64,000 bases of DNA from Macrotis lagotis. Lineage: Eukaryota; Chordata; Mammalia; Peramelemorphia; Peramelidae. Position numbers and translations under genes: made by a program. Shown here piece by piece: positions 24,150-33,429 of this stretch; within the stretch, counting starts at the first letter, position 1, and each line of letters starts with the position of its first letter. The stretch covers positions 181,080,508-181,144,507 of the forward strand of contig NC_133661.1 of assembly GCF_037893015.1 (NCBI RefSeq), written 5' to 3'. Under the pieces are notes generated by a model. The model made no database searches and was not told the DNA's origin. It saw only the letters and a program-made list of their open reading frames with translations.

Positions 24150-24302
24150 CCATTCCAGGTAACTGAAGAGACAGCCAGAGTCCTACAGTCTTTAGGCTAC
24201 ACCTGTTATAGCCGAGGAGTAATCAAGGTCAAAGGCAAAGGACAGCTTTGTACCTATTTTCTATCCACAGAATTAGCACGGACTGGGCCCATGCTTAGCT
24301 GA
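2464..24302 (+). CDS. ADCY4: Adenylate cyclase type 4 (25 coding exons)
   Basis: Membrane enzyme converting ATP to cAMP; the type 2/4/7 group is stimulated by G-alpha-s and conditionally by G-beta-gamma. Coding exons, all with GT-AG borders and matching phases: 2464-2622, 4382-4579, 4801-4962, 5125-5274, 6538-6686, 6896-7007, 7261-7388, 7645-7803, 8403-8535, 8993-9169, 16087-16130, 16330-16416, 16628-16697, 17228-17325, 18935-19019, 19548-19685, 20100-20207, 20721-20905, 21109-21193, 21904-22062, 22373-22519, 22821-22928, 23213-23327, 23858-23982, 24159-24302. They give 1074 residues (human 1077). Six membrane spans lie in about residues 29-190, then C1a (about 265-450) with metal-binding Asp278 (ADIVGF) and Asp322 (LGDCYYC). 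A second six-span set lies at about 589-809, with sequon NFS at 697 in the extracellular loop. C2a (863 on) has Lys925 (KIKTIG), Asp1005 (QYDIW), Asn1012 and Arg1016. All key residues are present. The start [20 protein letters not shown] matches human ADCY4. Confidence 0.97.
3135..3400 (+). repeat. Old L2/CR1-like non-LTR fragment
   Basis: Text such as 'caataaacttttattaagta', 'actaggaataaag' and 'caacagagggaaggca' matches an ancient interspersed repeat also seen at 36655-37060 and 40455-42120. It lies in ADCY4 intron 1. The family name is uncertain. Confidence 0.45.
3714..3730 (+). repeat. G17 homopolymer
   Basis: A run of 17 G in ADCY4 intron 1. Such runs are length-unstable and prone to assembly error. 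Confidence 0.9.
3790..4025 (+). repeat. tRNA-derived SINE with RTE-like tail (MAR1 type)
   Basis: A diverged head ('gttcaaatccagcctcaaac', 'gggaaacttacttaatcctg') is followed by the tail 'ccagtatccttgccaagaaa' and an A-rich end. It lies in ADCY4 intron 1. Confidence 0.65.
5390..5575 (+). repeat. MIR / CORE-SINE fragment
   Basis: The pattern 'gagcaatggttttggagtca', 'gagtgagtcactcactgagt' and 'tataaaatagagataataag' follows the MIR layout, from A/B box head to 'ataataa' region. It lies in ADCY4 intron 4. Confidence 0.6.
5588..5830 (+). repeat. tRNA-derived SINE with RTE-like tail (MAR1 type)
   Basis: The head 'ggtagctaggtgtcaaagta' and core 'gagttcaaatgtgacctcag' are followed by the tail 'cgccaagaaaaccccaaata' and 'gaaacgactgaacaataaca'. 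It is in ADCY4 intron 4, next to a MIR fragment and an L1 fragment. Confidence 0.8.
6020..6436 (-). mobile_element. L1 fragment with 15-bp target duplications
   Basis: Reverse-orientation L1-like sequence ('gcactgatggaatgagcaag', 'catgttgctgttaggatata') fills ADCY4 intron 4 between two copies of TGGCATATTCAATTT at 6005-6019 and 6437-6451. The duplications mark it as an insertion by target-primed reverse transcription. It is short, with no long open frame. Confidence 0.7.
7974..8066. repeat. (TG)n and TA-rich microsatellite
   Basis: A TG dinucleotide run followed by TATATA-type sequence in ADCY4 intron 8. Confidence 0.9.
8575..8800 (+). repeat. MIR / CORE-SINE fragment
   Basis: A diverged MIR-like string in ADCY4 intron 9, with 'ttctttttctaaggctttag' and 'ctcattgcaaaatggagtca' in the expected order. 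Confidence 0.5.
9370..9700 (+). repeat. tRNA-derived SINE with long 3' tail
   Basis: The head 'aggtggcatagtagagctcc' and core 'ggagtcaggaggacctgagt' are followed by a tail with 'ggccactggactcagatggc', 'ccctgttgtcatggcctttt' and 'aggacaaatgacaacagcaa'. This is a marsupial SINE type with a LINE-derived 3' half. It lies in ADCY4 intron 10. Confidence 0.75.
9880..9989. repeat. (GA)n microsatellite
   Basis: About 110 nt of GA repeats, interrupted by GGGA units at the left end. The Arg/Glu and Ser/Leu frames across it are artefacts. Confidence 0.95.
12381..12437. repeat. (TG)n microsatellite
   Basis: An uninterrupted TG run of about 57 nt inside the reverse L1 5' region. Confidence 0.95.
12979..13137 (+). 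repeat. tRNA-derived SINE with target duplications
   Basis: The head GGGGCGGCTAGGTGG and tail 'cacttaatcccatttgcctt' end in an A-run. It is flanked by near-identical AAATATTTGGA(A/G)GT on both sides (about 12965-12978 and 13145-13158). It is inserted in the older L1. Confidence 0.9.
13660..13830 (-). repeat. MIR-like fragment
   Basis: 'aagtaaacctcaaagaagtt' and 'gcaaggatttgaacctaagt' are the reverse complement of the MIR core. It lies in ADCY4 intron 10. Confidence 0.55.
14215..14356 (+). repeat. tRNA-derived SINE, older copy
   Basis: A diverged head 'gagcagctagctagtgtagt', core 'aggacctgagttcaaattca' and tail 'gtcacttaactccattgcct' with a short A-run. Confidence 0.8.
14925..15310 (+). repeat. 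MIR-family CORE-SINE inside L1
   Basis: 'cctggagtcagaaagacctg', 'agaataataataacaccggc' and 'catagggttattatgaggat' follow the MIR order. After a reverse SINE at 15093-15227 it resumes with 'cttagcacagttcttaacct' and 'aggcaccatataaatactta'. Lying inside an L1 suggests a marsupial-active MIR relative (THER1 type) rather than a pre-therian relic. Confidence 0.65.
15093..15227 (-). repeat. tRNA-derived SINE nested in CORE-SINE
   Basis: The reverse-complement SINE ('gcaaggcagtgggtttaagt', 'ctatccactgtaccacctag') is flanked by TAAATGAGAT on the left and TAAATAAGAT on the right, a probable target duplication. Confidence 0.85.
17935..18300 (-). repeat. MIR fragment split by an L1 3' end
   Basis: The reverse MIR ('gcaaagtgctttataaatat', 'tcatcctcacaacaatcctg') is broken at about 18025-18165 by a minus-strand L1 3' end ('ttttcaattacatgtaaaga', 'tgagttccaaatttgtctcc'). 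It then resumes with 'tattatccccatttttacaa' and 'gaggaaattgaggcagacag'. It lies in ADCY4 intron 14. Confidence 0.6.
18330..18490 (-). repeat. MIR fragment
   Basis: 'agtcctcacaacaaccccat' and 'tttgacagatgaggaaatcg' are reverse MIR sequence. It lies in ADCY4 intron 14. Confidence 0.5.
18541..18692 (-). repeat. tRNA-derived SINE with target duplications
   Basis: A T-run, 'gcaaggcaaacggggttaag' and 'tatccactgcaccacctagc', flanked on both sides by TGCCCATATTAATT (about 18524-18537 and 18693-18706). It is a fairly young copy. Confidence 0.92.
20518..20577. repeat. (CACAGA)n-type short tandem repeat
   Basis: Imperfect ACACAGAC units in ADCY4 intron 17. Confidence 0.9.
21685..21759. repeat. (TG)n(AG)n compound microsatellite
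   Basis: A TG run passes straight into a GA run in ADCY4 intron 19. Confidence 0.95.
24069..24146. repeat. (CT)n microsatellite at a splice acceptor
   Basis: About 78 nt of pure TC repeat end 12 nt before the AG of the last ADCY4 exon (24157-24158). The repeat takes up almost half of the 176-nt intron 24 and supplies most of the pyrimidine-rich stretch ahead of the acceptor. Confidence 0.95.
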
Positions 24303-24344
24303 ATTATTTCCTCCCCTCTCAATCTCTTCACCTTGAAAATACTC

Positions 24345-24350
24345 AATAAA
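24345..24350 (+). terminator. ADCY4: ADCY4 poly(A) signal
   Basis: A canonical AATAAA 43 nt after the ADCY4 stop codon, so the 3' UTR is very short (about 60-70 nt). Confidence 0.85.
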
Positions 24351-24458
24351 ATAACACGGCTTCTTCTGGACTAACCTGTGCTGATTGATGCTTTTGACAA
24401 CACCACATTCATCATTCTGTCTCCAAACAAATGGTGGTTCCTACTTAAAGACAGGTGA

Positions 24459-24607
24459 TAGGGGGCAACTAGATGGTGGATAGAGCACTATCCCTGGAGT
24501 CAGGAGGACCTGAGTTCAAATATGACTTCTTAATAAATACCTAGCTGGGTGACCTTGGGAAAGCCACTTAACCCCTCTGCCTTGCAAAAAAAAATTTAAA
24601 AAAAGAT
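24459..24607 (+). repeat. tRNA-derived SINE
   Basis: A 'gggggcaactagatggtgga' head, 'ggagtcaggaggacctgagt' core and 'cacttaacccctctgccttg' tail with an A-run. It lies between the ADCY4 and LTB4R 3' ends. Confidence 0.88.
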
Positions 24608-25506
24608 GATGAAATTGGGGGCTGGGAGAGGGCAAGTATTCAGTTCCTGGAAAAGAGAGAATCAAAGTATCCTTTCCTCACCCATTCCAACTTGCCTCAT
24701 TCACCAACTTAGGAAGAAGACCTCTATTCTGACACATACACTTTGCCTTCCTTAGTTCTGGACAACCAGGAAAGTCTCTTTGTGGTTCTATCTTCCCTAG
24801 TGACTTCAGACATTTGGGATCAATGACAGATATTTCCCTTCTATTTTCCTACCAATGCCTAGGGGAAATGCTGAAGAAAAATTTTGCTCTCAAACCCACT
24901 AGTGCCCCGGATGAAGAAAGGCACACCATCAGACCTTCCAATCTGAATCTACATTTTTTATTCTGATCGAGGGACCTTTGAGGCCATTGTCATCTTTAGG
25001 AAGTCATCAGAGTGATTTAAGAACAGAAACTGCCTCAATCTAGATATGAAAGGGAACTTTGAAAGCTGCTTGGGAAGATTATTTCATCACTCTATCTCCT
25101 GTGTTGGACTAAAGTGATTGTCAGCAGGAAATCTGGCATCACTGATAGTCACTATGGGTACCACTCTAGATGGAGGTCACACAAGTGCCTTTTTTGTTCC
25201 ATCTGTGCAGAGAGGGCCAGCTGTGAGAGGTTTAAATATATGAATGTAGACATACATATATAATATACATATTTACATATACATAAATCTCCAATAATAA
25301 CATCTTCCTTGATTTTCATTTGTGTGGTTTGGAATTGTCAGGCTGCTACATGTGGGTCTCCTAGTTCAAAGCAGTAGTATGTGTATGTAAGAAGAAACAT
25401 GCATATGTGTCTTTATATATATATGGATACTTGTGACCTTGTATATGTCTGCCTTAACTAGAATGCCTAGTGTCCTTCATTCTCTTGCCAGAAAAGTGAA
25501 TTGTTG

Positions 25507-25656
25507 GGGAAGCTAGGTGGCACAGTGGATAGAGTACCGGCCCTGGAGTCAAGAGTACCTGAGTTCAAATCCGACCTCATACACTTAATAATTACCTAGC
25601 TGTGTGGTCTTGGGCAAGCCACTAACCCCATTTACCTTGGGGGGAAAAAAGTGAAT
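25507..25656 (+). repeat. tRNA-derived SINE with target duplications
   Basis: The head 'ggggaagctaggtggcacag' and core are standard; AAAAGTGAAT flanks both ends. The A-rich tail is preceded by a G-run. Confidence 0.9.
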
Positions 25657-25910
25657 CATCCTCAAATCTAGTCATGTGCTCATCGGATGCCTCCTTCAGA
25701 ATCCCAAGAGTCATCATCAATCTTCTCACCTCTCTCTACCCATGACCTCAGCAATCCATTGCAACAAGATGTGCTGAGGTTTTTAAAGTATGGGTTGTCC
25801 CTATCAGCATTCCAGGGATCATCCCTCTAGAGTGGACAGGTTTTCAGACTTTAGCTTTTAATGTTAAAAACTGCATAAGGAGATAGATCAAAATATGGTT
25901 CCCTCTGTCT

Positions 25911-25916
25911 TTTATT
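25911..25916 (-). terminator. LTB4R: Probable LTB4R poly(A) signal
   Basis: AATAAA on the minus strand, 206 nt beyond the LTB4R stop codon; the first canonical signal I see downstream. Confidence 0.6.
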
Positions 25917-26121
25917 TTTTCCGTCTTCTCTCTTGCTGTCCCTCCCCCTAAGTCAATTATCTCCTATATAAACAGACTTTCAGTCCAAATCGAAAGCTTT
26001 CTCTGATTCCATGTCCCCTATGGGAAATGACTGAGCCAGAATGAAACAGCTTTTACATGAGCCATCCCTGGGAACAGGGGAGCTGACCCCAGCAAGGGTC
26101 CACCCCAAACCCCCTCAGGTC

Positions 26122-27183
26122 TCACTCAGTAGTTCTGTCAGTAGGATTGGTGGAGAGAGTGAGGTCTTCTGTTGGGCTGGGTTCCAGAGGATTGTTGGGA
26201 TTGTTCAGGGGTGTTTGAACCTGGGTGCCCCTCCGGGTGCTACAGATATCAGAGGCGGTGCCCTCAAGCAGCTTAGCTACAAAACCTACACCAGCTGAGC
26301 GGAGTAGCCCACCACCAGCACAGGCATACAGTATAGGGTTCAGGCTGCTACTCAGGAAGGCTAGGGCAATAACAACTTTTCGAGCTAAATACAGCTGCTT
26401 CCCTGCTTTATCCTGCCCTATTTTATACCCTCTAAGGGCCCTGGCAGCTTCTCCCAGGTTCACAGCATGATAAGGCAACCAGAAGACAGTAAAGGTCAAA
26501 ATGATCAACACCACCAAACGTCCAGTGCGGCGATTCCGGCGGAATCTAGTGGCCCGCAACCGCCGCCCAATGTCTGAGTAGCTGCTCACAATTACCACGA
26601 AGGGTAGCACAAAGCCAGTGATGGATTCAAATAGCAAGTGGAAGGCTATTTGGTTTGGGGCAGAGTAGTATGTTTCACAGATGTCTTTGCCAAACTTCCC
26701 AAGAAACACTTTCCGGTACACAATAACAGGCACTGCCAAGAAAACAGAAGCCACCCAGATGCTCACCAAGACTCTCCAGGCGATTGACTTGGTTCGAAAT
26801 TTCTGAGAAATGAAAGGGCGAGCCACAGCCAGGGAACGATCAAGGCTCATGGCTGTGATGAGTAATACGCTGGCATACATGCTGACTCCACAGATGTAGA
26901 AGGACAGACGGCAACCAATCAGACCAAAGGACCAATTACCACGGGCGAGGAAGTGGAGGAAGAAAGGCGCAGTAAGCAGCACAGCTAGATCAGCCAAGGC
27001 CAGGTTCAGGACCAAAAGGGCAGTGACAGAGCGATGTCGCATTTGGGTAAGGATACTCCACACCACAAAGCTGTTTCCTGGAAGTCCCAACGCCAGGGCC
27101 AGGGAGAGCAGTATGATGGAAAAGGACCGGATGAACATGAAGGTGGACAAATCTGTTACATTGGTTGTGTTGTTGGTGGCCAT
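26122..27183 (-). CDS. LTB4R: Leukotriene B4 receptor 1 (BLT1)
   Basis: High-affinity LTB4 receptor, a class A GPCR of leukocytes that drives chemotaxis through Gi/Gq. The 353 residues lie in one coding exon (human 352). Visible marks: N-terminal sequons at Asn4, Asn5 and Asn8; TM1 GLPGNSF with Asn37; TM2 LALADL with Asp65; disulphide pair Cys91-Cys169; DRS at 115-117 in place of DRY (as in human BLT1); TM6 FWLPYH at 234-239; NPILY at 282-286; helix-8 segment GVGFVAKLLEG; Ser/Thr-rich tail. The start is supported by the family N-terminal length and by a splice acceptor 9 nt upstream. It is tail to tail with ADCY4 and lies in tandem with its paralogue at 34655-35728. The second extracellular loop differs most from human. 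Confidence 0.97.
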   Translation of the reverse strand: MATNNTTNVTDLSTFMFIRSFSIILLSLALALGLPGNSFVVWSILTQMRHRSVTALLVLNLALADLAVLLTAPFFLHFLARGNWSFGLIGCRLSFYICGVSMYASVLLITAMSLDRSLAVARPFISQKFRTKSIAWRVLVSIWVASVFLAVPVIVYRKVFLGKFGKDICETYYSAPNQIAFHLLFESITGFVLPFVVIVSSYSDIGRRLRATRFRRNRRTGRLVVLIILTFTVFWLPYHAVNLGEAARALRGYKIGQDKAGKQLYLARKVVIALAFLSSSLNPILYACAGGGLLRSAGVGFVAKLLEGTASDICSTRRGTQVQTPLNNPNNPLEPSPTEDLTLSTNPTDRTTE

Positions 27184-27192
27184 TGGGGAGAC

Positions 27193-27953
27193 CTAGATGA
27201 TGAGTTCAGAAAAGATAGAAAGAACTAGACATAGGACAAAGAGAAAACTTCCTGCCGGCTTTCACCTTTGTCTGGGGTACACCCACTCCATAAGGACCAT
27301 GAGCCAGTACTTGACAGGCTTTTCCTAAACTTTGGAAAGCCTTCTAGACTATGAGGCAGCATCATGTTCTATTATCAGAATTTTCTAAGCCTGCTTAACT
27401 GGGGTTGTCCTACCTTGCTCCACCCATCCCTACTCCACCCTTTAACTAACTACTTTAAGAGAGAAATGGACCAATTTCTTAACTGGACGGCTGGGCTTCC
27501 TGCCCACATAGCTAGATTGCTAAATTTATAGTGGTTGAATTTCCACACCTCTACAATCCTTCTTCCCTTCAGAAAGAAGCTGAGTCTCAAAATAAGATGG
27601 ACTTTCCTTTCCCCCAACCCTATCTTGTAATCAGTTCCCCAATCTCCTGTCTCCTCTCACATCTCTCTCCTGTAGGGATGAGTTATTGTAGTCTTGGAGC
27701 TGACTGTCCAATTCTCCCACCATGCTATCCTCTCAGTCCCCATCATCCCCAGCTCTCTGATTGTCTCTCACCCCATTTCCCCTTTTCTCCTATTCCTTCT
27801 CCACTAATTCTTCCCTTGGATATCAGAGATGTTACCGGTGTGGGAAGGTTAGGACACGGAGTGAATCCAAATAGTTCTAATTTTGAGTCTTCTCTCTCAC
27901 TGAGGTACTAGTCCTTGTTTCCTTCATCCCCACCCACCATCTTGGACACTTAC
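27193..27953 (-). other. LTB4R: Predicted 5' UTR intron of LTB4R
   Basis: On the minus strand a strong donor AAG|GTAAGT lies at 27954/27953 and an acceptor CATCATCTAG|GT ends at 27193, 9 nt before the ATG. This implies a non-coding first exon just above 27954. The predicted exon has no coding potential of its own. Inferred from splice consensus only. Confidence 0.5.
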
Positions 27954-27954
27954 C

Positions 27955-28130
27955 TTCTTTGGCAGAGATTGGAAACCTGGCTGACTCAGGGTATGGGTGC
28001 TACTGCCTTATCAGCCAGTGGGGAAGGAAGTGTTGGGGTGGCAAGGGTGGAGGAGGGGAGGGGGAGGAGAAGGATGAGAAAAGAACCCTTCTAAGGGGTG
28101 GTGCTTAAGGTTATTTCTCACCTTTAAGCA
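27955..28130 (-). promoter_or_regulatory. LTB4R: Candidate LTB4R promoter
   Basis: Just upstream of the predicted leader exon are an exact AP-1 site TGACTCA (27982-27988) and a GATA-type TTATCA (28008-28013), then a long purine-rich tract on the plus strand (about 28020-28080). AP-1 and GATA factors are common in myeloid promoters. Which of these sites is used is unknown. Confidence 0.3.
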
Positions 28131-31050
28131 AGAAATAGCCCTTATGCCAGAAAGAAGAAAATAAGGAGGGAAGGGGGAGGTCAGGAAGGGTGGAGCCAGA
28201 TGATGGGAAATGAGAAATAGGGAAAGGGGAGGGGAGTTAGAGGTTTAGCTCTAAGCAGCATGTCTGAACACATCTGGGGTTAGTATCAGGGAAGAAGTAA
28301 GGGGGTGAGTCAAATATGGGGACAGTGTTTTTCTCACAACAGTATTAGGTTTTATTTTTTTAGTAGAGTATGATTAGTATGAGTTACCTAGAGAGCTAAA
28401 TTTCATCTCCCTTTCCCTTCCCCACTTTAAGTGATTTCCATCCTTCCTTTTTGGTCTCCATTTTGAGTCATCTCCTTAACATCCCAGCAGCATAAAATTC
28501 AAGCTAGAAGGGATGAACTGGTCCACCCCACTCATTTTAAATTTCCAACAGGTCATCGAAGAACAAGACTAGAAAAACCCAGAAACTTTTCCCTCTCCAG
28601 CTCATTAGACTGAGGTCCAAGGGACCTTTAAGACATTCCCAGGATTTTAATCCATTCCTGTTCACAACTTAAGTGGAAGGAGACTCTCAGACCAAAACAA
28701 ACCAAGATTCAACTTAAAGCTAGTCCCTCAGTGGCTCCAACCTACTATCCTGGGTTTGGATAAAAATGCTCATCTGCCCTCCAGTACCCATCATTTGCCC
28801 TTAATATTGACATGTATACTCTTGTAATTTCTCAGTCAAATTTTTAGACCTAGACTTTAGGGGCTTAGCTATGGGGTGCAAAACTAGGAAGCAATACAAT
28901 ATAACATAAAAATCAGAATTAGTTATAGAAGACTTGGGTTCAAGTTCATGCTCTGACAATTCCTAGCTGTGTGGTCATAAGTAATTTGCACAACTTCTCT
29001 TGAATTTCAGTCTCCTCAGCTATAAAATGGTGATGTTGTATATACTCATTACCTCACAGAATTATTGTCATGAAGGCACAAAATAAGCCTTACTATATTA
29101 TATAAAAGTTATTAACTCTACCATTTGGTAACCCCCTGGATTTTTCCATGCTGATCTGCCCCACAGAGCAAAAAGAAAGAGCTTAATATATATTTGTTAA
29201 GAAGACTTGAGACTGAGAACCAACAGAAACAGATTACACTCTACTGGACTTAGCACAGCACCTACCTTTTAGGATTGTCGTGAAGATGAGATGATATTCA
29301 ATACACACTACGAATCACTTGGTTGATTGATATGATCTTCTTTGATACTGAAGGACTAGCAGTAGTGGTAGCAGTAAATATTATTACAAGGATGAAAAAC
29401 TGGAAAGTGATGAGACATACCACCAAATGTCACCCTGCATCAAGATAGACTGTCAAAATGAAGGAGAATCTTATTCATTAAGAGAGTTTCCCAAGGCAGT
29501 TGTCCCTTTGTCCCAGAGATTACTATATGTAAGAGAGAACTTTCTTTCATCTGACCATAAGCCTTCCTGCTATAGTTTCAGCAACTCACTTCCTCTTGTT
29601 CCATTTTCTGAAAAAATGTAGGAAGCAATGATGATTACAGGGTAATTTTACCCTTCTCAGTTATCTGTTGTATTACTGGAGGATTGTGGGTAGAATGACC
29701 AAATAACAGTCAGGTAGAGGATATGAGGCAAGGCTTTGAACTAAATCCACAAGAACTGAGGTCCAATGTGACAATTTTCAAACAATGAGAGATACAGTAT
29801 GTGAATGTAAAAATGTGATAGTGGAAGTGTGCAAGATCTTTGTTTCCAAAATCTTAAAGAATAGTTGAGCCCTATCAAACTGGGCTGGGGGAAAAAAACC
29901 ATCTCATCCAAAACTAAATGACTTCTAAAGAAGCCAGTCAATAAAGACAGTGTAATTTTCATAAGATTATAGGATTAAGAGATGGAAAGAGTTTAGAGAT
30001 CATTTTAGGATTAAGAAAAATGGAAAAGATTTCAGAGATCATCTGGCCCAACTCTCTTATTTTACAGATAGGAAAAAAAATCCACAAAATAAAGTGACTA
30101 TCACATCAAAGATTAGTGTGAAATGACACCGCTTAGACCTTCCTCTCAATTCTTCTTCCCTCCTCACCAACAAGAATTAGACACAGAATATTTTATCTCC
30201 TCTTACCTCTCAGGGTTTTAGTGCACCATTTTCCAGCCTAAGCATCTGAACAATTCGTGTGTCATGATTTATTTTATGTCACATGAAAATCCATAGCATG
30301 CTAAAAATCATTTGGGGTTCCTCCTTTTTCTTTGTCAAATTTTAACCACAATAGTCACAGAGGAAAAGGCAGGAGGGAAGATCCTAGAGTATATGTATAA
30401 GTATTTATGTATCTAGATAGATAGATAGATAGATATAGATATATAGATATCCATACCTATATGTAAAGGTGAATATGAATGTATATGTGTGTATGTGTGT
30501 GTGTGTAATTGCTGGATATGTGGATAGAACATGTGTGGTAGCAGATTTCTATCTTTGTCACTTTTTCCTCCACCCTTTATCCTGGCAAGTTCACAAGTGT
30601 AACTCATCCTAGGTAGATCCAAGGGAAAAGACCCCATATTCCACAAGACTCCATGACTGAAGGATGTGCCTAATTAAAGATTCTAAGACCTTAATTCCTA
30701 TGACATTGTGTCTCTACAGCACAGGAAAATTTCTTCAGGAGACAGAAACTCAAAGAATAAAGCGGAGTCATGTAGAAACATGGTCATGTCAAAAAGCAAT
30801 GAAAAGTCAGGACAATAGCAATTCAGGTTTCCAAAGTCTTATTCAAAGAAACATACTAAGAGATCTCTATGGTCCATGAATGGATATACCTTCCCTTTGG
30901 TTTGGTTGTACCAAAGAAAATGTCTCCCCCACACCAGAGCATGTGTACTGGAAGAGATTGCTTCCCTCCCTATTTTGGGGAATGATATTCTAATCCAAAG
31001 AGTATCCAAGTATCAGCTCTTAGCACAGTTCCTGGAGTATCTGTAAGTTA
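28130..31050. other. Intergenic, no gene seen
   Basis: No credible coding frame. It contains MIR-like pieces at about 28890-29090 ('acttgggttcaagttcatgc', 'ctcagctataaaatggtgat') and about 29960-30100, a GATA microsatellite at 30414-30450 with a TATG-rich flank, and otherwise unassigned AT-rich sequence. Confidence 0.6.
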
Positions 31051-31059
31051 TGTCATTTT

Positions 31060-31277
31060 TTAAGTCATTTTCACCTCTCCAAAACTCCATTTGGGGTTTT
31101 CTTGACAGAGATTTCTTTTCCAGTTCATTTTACAGATGGGGAAACTGAGGCAAACACAGTTAAGTAACTGGTCCAGGGTCACCCAGCTAGTGTGTGAAGG
31201 CAGATTTGAACTCAGGAAGATGAGTCTTCCTGACTCCAGTCCTAGCCTTCTATCCACTGTGCCACTTAGTTGCCCCT
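31060..31277 (-). repeat. tRNA-derived SINE, MAR1 type
   Basis: The reverse tail 'aaactccatttggggttttc' is followed by 'cattttacagatggggaaac' and the head 'ctatccactgtgccacttag'. A second similar copy lies just to the right, in the same orientation. Confidence 0.8.
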
Positions 31278-31317
31278 CCTGGGACATAGAAAGAGCTTAA
31301 TAAATGCTTGCTGACTG

Positions 31318-31562
31318 ATTGTTTTGTTGTTCAGCCATTTCATTCATTTCCAACTCTTCATTACCCCATTTTCGAAGTTTTCTTGGCATAGTTTGCAGTT
31401 TCCTTCCCCAGTTCACTTTATAGACGATGAACTGAGTGGAGTTCAGTGACTTGCCCAGGGTCACACAGCTAGTCAGAGTCTTTGGTCACATTTGAGCTCA
31501 GGAACATTTATCTTTCTGAGTCCAGGTTCAGCATGCTGCCCACTGAGCCACCTAGTGCCCGA
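31318..31562 (-). repeat. tRNA-derived SINE, MAR1 type
   Basis: 'tcattccatttc'-like tail, 'gttcactttatagacgatga', 'gtcacacagctagtcagagt' and 'tgcccactgagccacctagt'. Parallel to the copy at 31060. Confidence 0.75.
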
Positions 31563-31822
31563 AACTTTAATTGCAAAGGCCAGGAATAAAAGCCAGGTCA
31601 GCTACTTTGAAGGCAGTTGTACTCACCACTACACCACCAACACTGACTGGTTTTACTTTAAAACTATTCTTTTACTAATCTTTTGAGCCCCAATGAGATG
31701 ATTTTTTATTATGTATGTTCCTGGCTTATTCTTGTAGCTTGATAGGGCTTGAGTTTGGATGACCTTAAAAGTTCCAAACCAAGCTAGGTGGAGTAAAATT
31801 ATAACTAAGAATTAAGCAAACT

Positions 31823-32374
31823 AGGCTCTTCTGGAGACACTTACAGCTTGGCTTCCTTTTCTCTTTTCCGCCGGCCAACGACATGCCATCCCTACTAAGG
31901 AAGACGCGGGAACTCCGTGGGCAGGAGAGCCACGGCCACGGGGCATCAGCAAGCACCAAAAACACCCGAGGACGCAGCAATGCGGGAGGGCTGCGCCATC
32001 ATCGAATCAACTTCGACAAATATCACCCAGGTTACTTCGGGAAAGTTGGTTTGAGGTCCTACCACCTGAAGAAGAACCAAAGCTACTGCCCAACTGTCAA
32101 CCTTGATAAACTGTGGACACTAGTCAATGAGCAGACCAGGATTAACACGGCCCAAAACGAGGAGAGGCTTGCCCCTATCATTGATGGTGTGTGGTCCGGG
32201 TACTACAAAATCCTAGGAAAAGGAAAACTCCCCAAGCAACCAGTCATCAAGAAGGCAAAGTTCTCCATCAGAAGAGCAGAAGAAAAAAATTAAGGGGATT
32301 GATGGAGCCTGTGTCCTAGTGGCATAAAAATCCAATGTTGTCAAATAAAACAAATGTCTTTATTTTAAAAAAAG
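31823..32374 (+). pseudogene. RPL27A: RPL27A processed pseudogene
   Basis: An intronless copy of the 60S ribosomal protein L27a mRNA. The frame opens at 31883 ([13 protein letters not shown]) and keeps 136 codons with clear landmarks: [49 protein letters not shown] and RRAEEK. Compared with the 148-residue protein, one codon is lost in the His/Gly-rich part, and an extra A in the A-run near 32284 shifts the frame, so the true tail (about 16 codons, still readable in the next frame as far as GACVLVA) is lost. A 5' leader, 3' UTR, AATAAA near 32345 and an A-rich end are present, with possible short flanking repeats (GCAAACTA). It is a retrocopy by L1 machinery; many substitutions point to no recent origin. 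Confidence 0.9.
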
Positions 32375-33429
32375 GCAAACTATAAATATACTTGATTCAG
32401 ACTATCCTCCATTGATTTCATTAATTAGGTTGAATCCAGAGTGGAATGACACTTGGTTTCAATAAGTTTGGGAGACTTAAGTACAGGAAATCTATGGATG
32501 AGGGGTGAGAAAAAGTAGATAGGAGAATCTAAGGGAAAGGAAAGAAAATGCCAGGAAAGGATGCAGACTTTGCCCTTTCTAAACTGACCCCAAATTTTGT
32601 TTTGAGACATGAGAGCCATTTCCACCTTTTTCTCCTTTCTATATTTCATCTATTCTCTTTTATTAGGGTGTCTCCTTCCAAACCCTTTCCATACACACCC
32701 CATCCCACTGCTCACACTTCCATTTCAATATGATATCTTGTCTCTTGGTTCTAGCCCTATGGAATGCCAGGCACATGTATATTTACTGGGGGTCTGTAGA
32801 AAGGAGAGGGTGTCAAGTTGAAGAGAGAGACTCAGACTTTGCATCTGAATCAGACAGAACAAAGCTAATTGTACACACTAATCAAGGTTTTAAAATTGCA
32901 TTCCTGTGACATGGCTCCAATACTTTCATTTATGTTCCCTTGATAGATCCACCACTTCATCTCTTTACCTACACAAATTACAAACTTCCAAATCTTCCAT
33001 CATCCAAGTTGCCTCTTTTTTGTTTTGGTTATCTGACCAGGATATTTTACTTTCCAAGTTAGAGATCCTAGTTGTCTTTCCTAAAATTTCTCCAACAAAA
33101 ATCATTGCTGATAATATGTTGCAGCCTATTGATACAAACTGTGTTCTTTCTATTGACTTTTGGGTTACTCATCATTTTGATATTTCTGAGATTATGACAT
33201 CAACAGGAGGCATGGTCAAGCTTTAGAAAAATCAATTTGAAAGTTGAGAAAATGTATTGAAATGTGAGAAAACACATTGCAGGGTCTTGAACATAGTAGC
33301 CCTAAGTAAATGTTGAATTGCATTGATAAGGCAAATACTAGTAGTAAAGGAAGGAGTTTTGGTGGGTCATGGTAACAGATCAATTCACATTTGAATAATC
33401 CATCAAAACAAAATGCATATGCTCTTTTT

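Noticed and set aside
27531-27911. 126-codon plus-strand frame antisense to the LTB4R leader intron
   Set aside because: Pyrimidine-rich, Pro/Ser/Leu-biased, with no homology that I recognise; it lies across predicted intron sequence.
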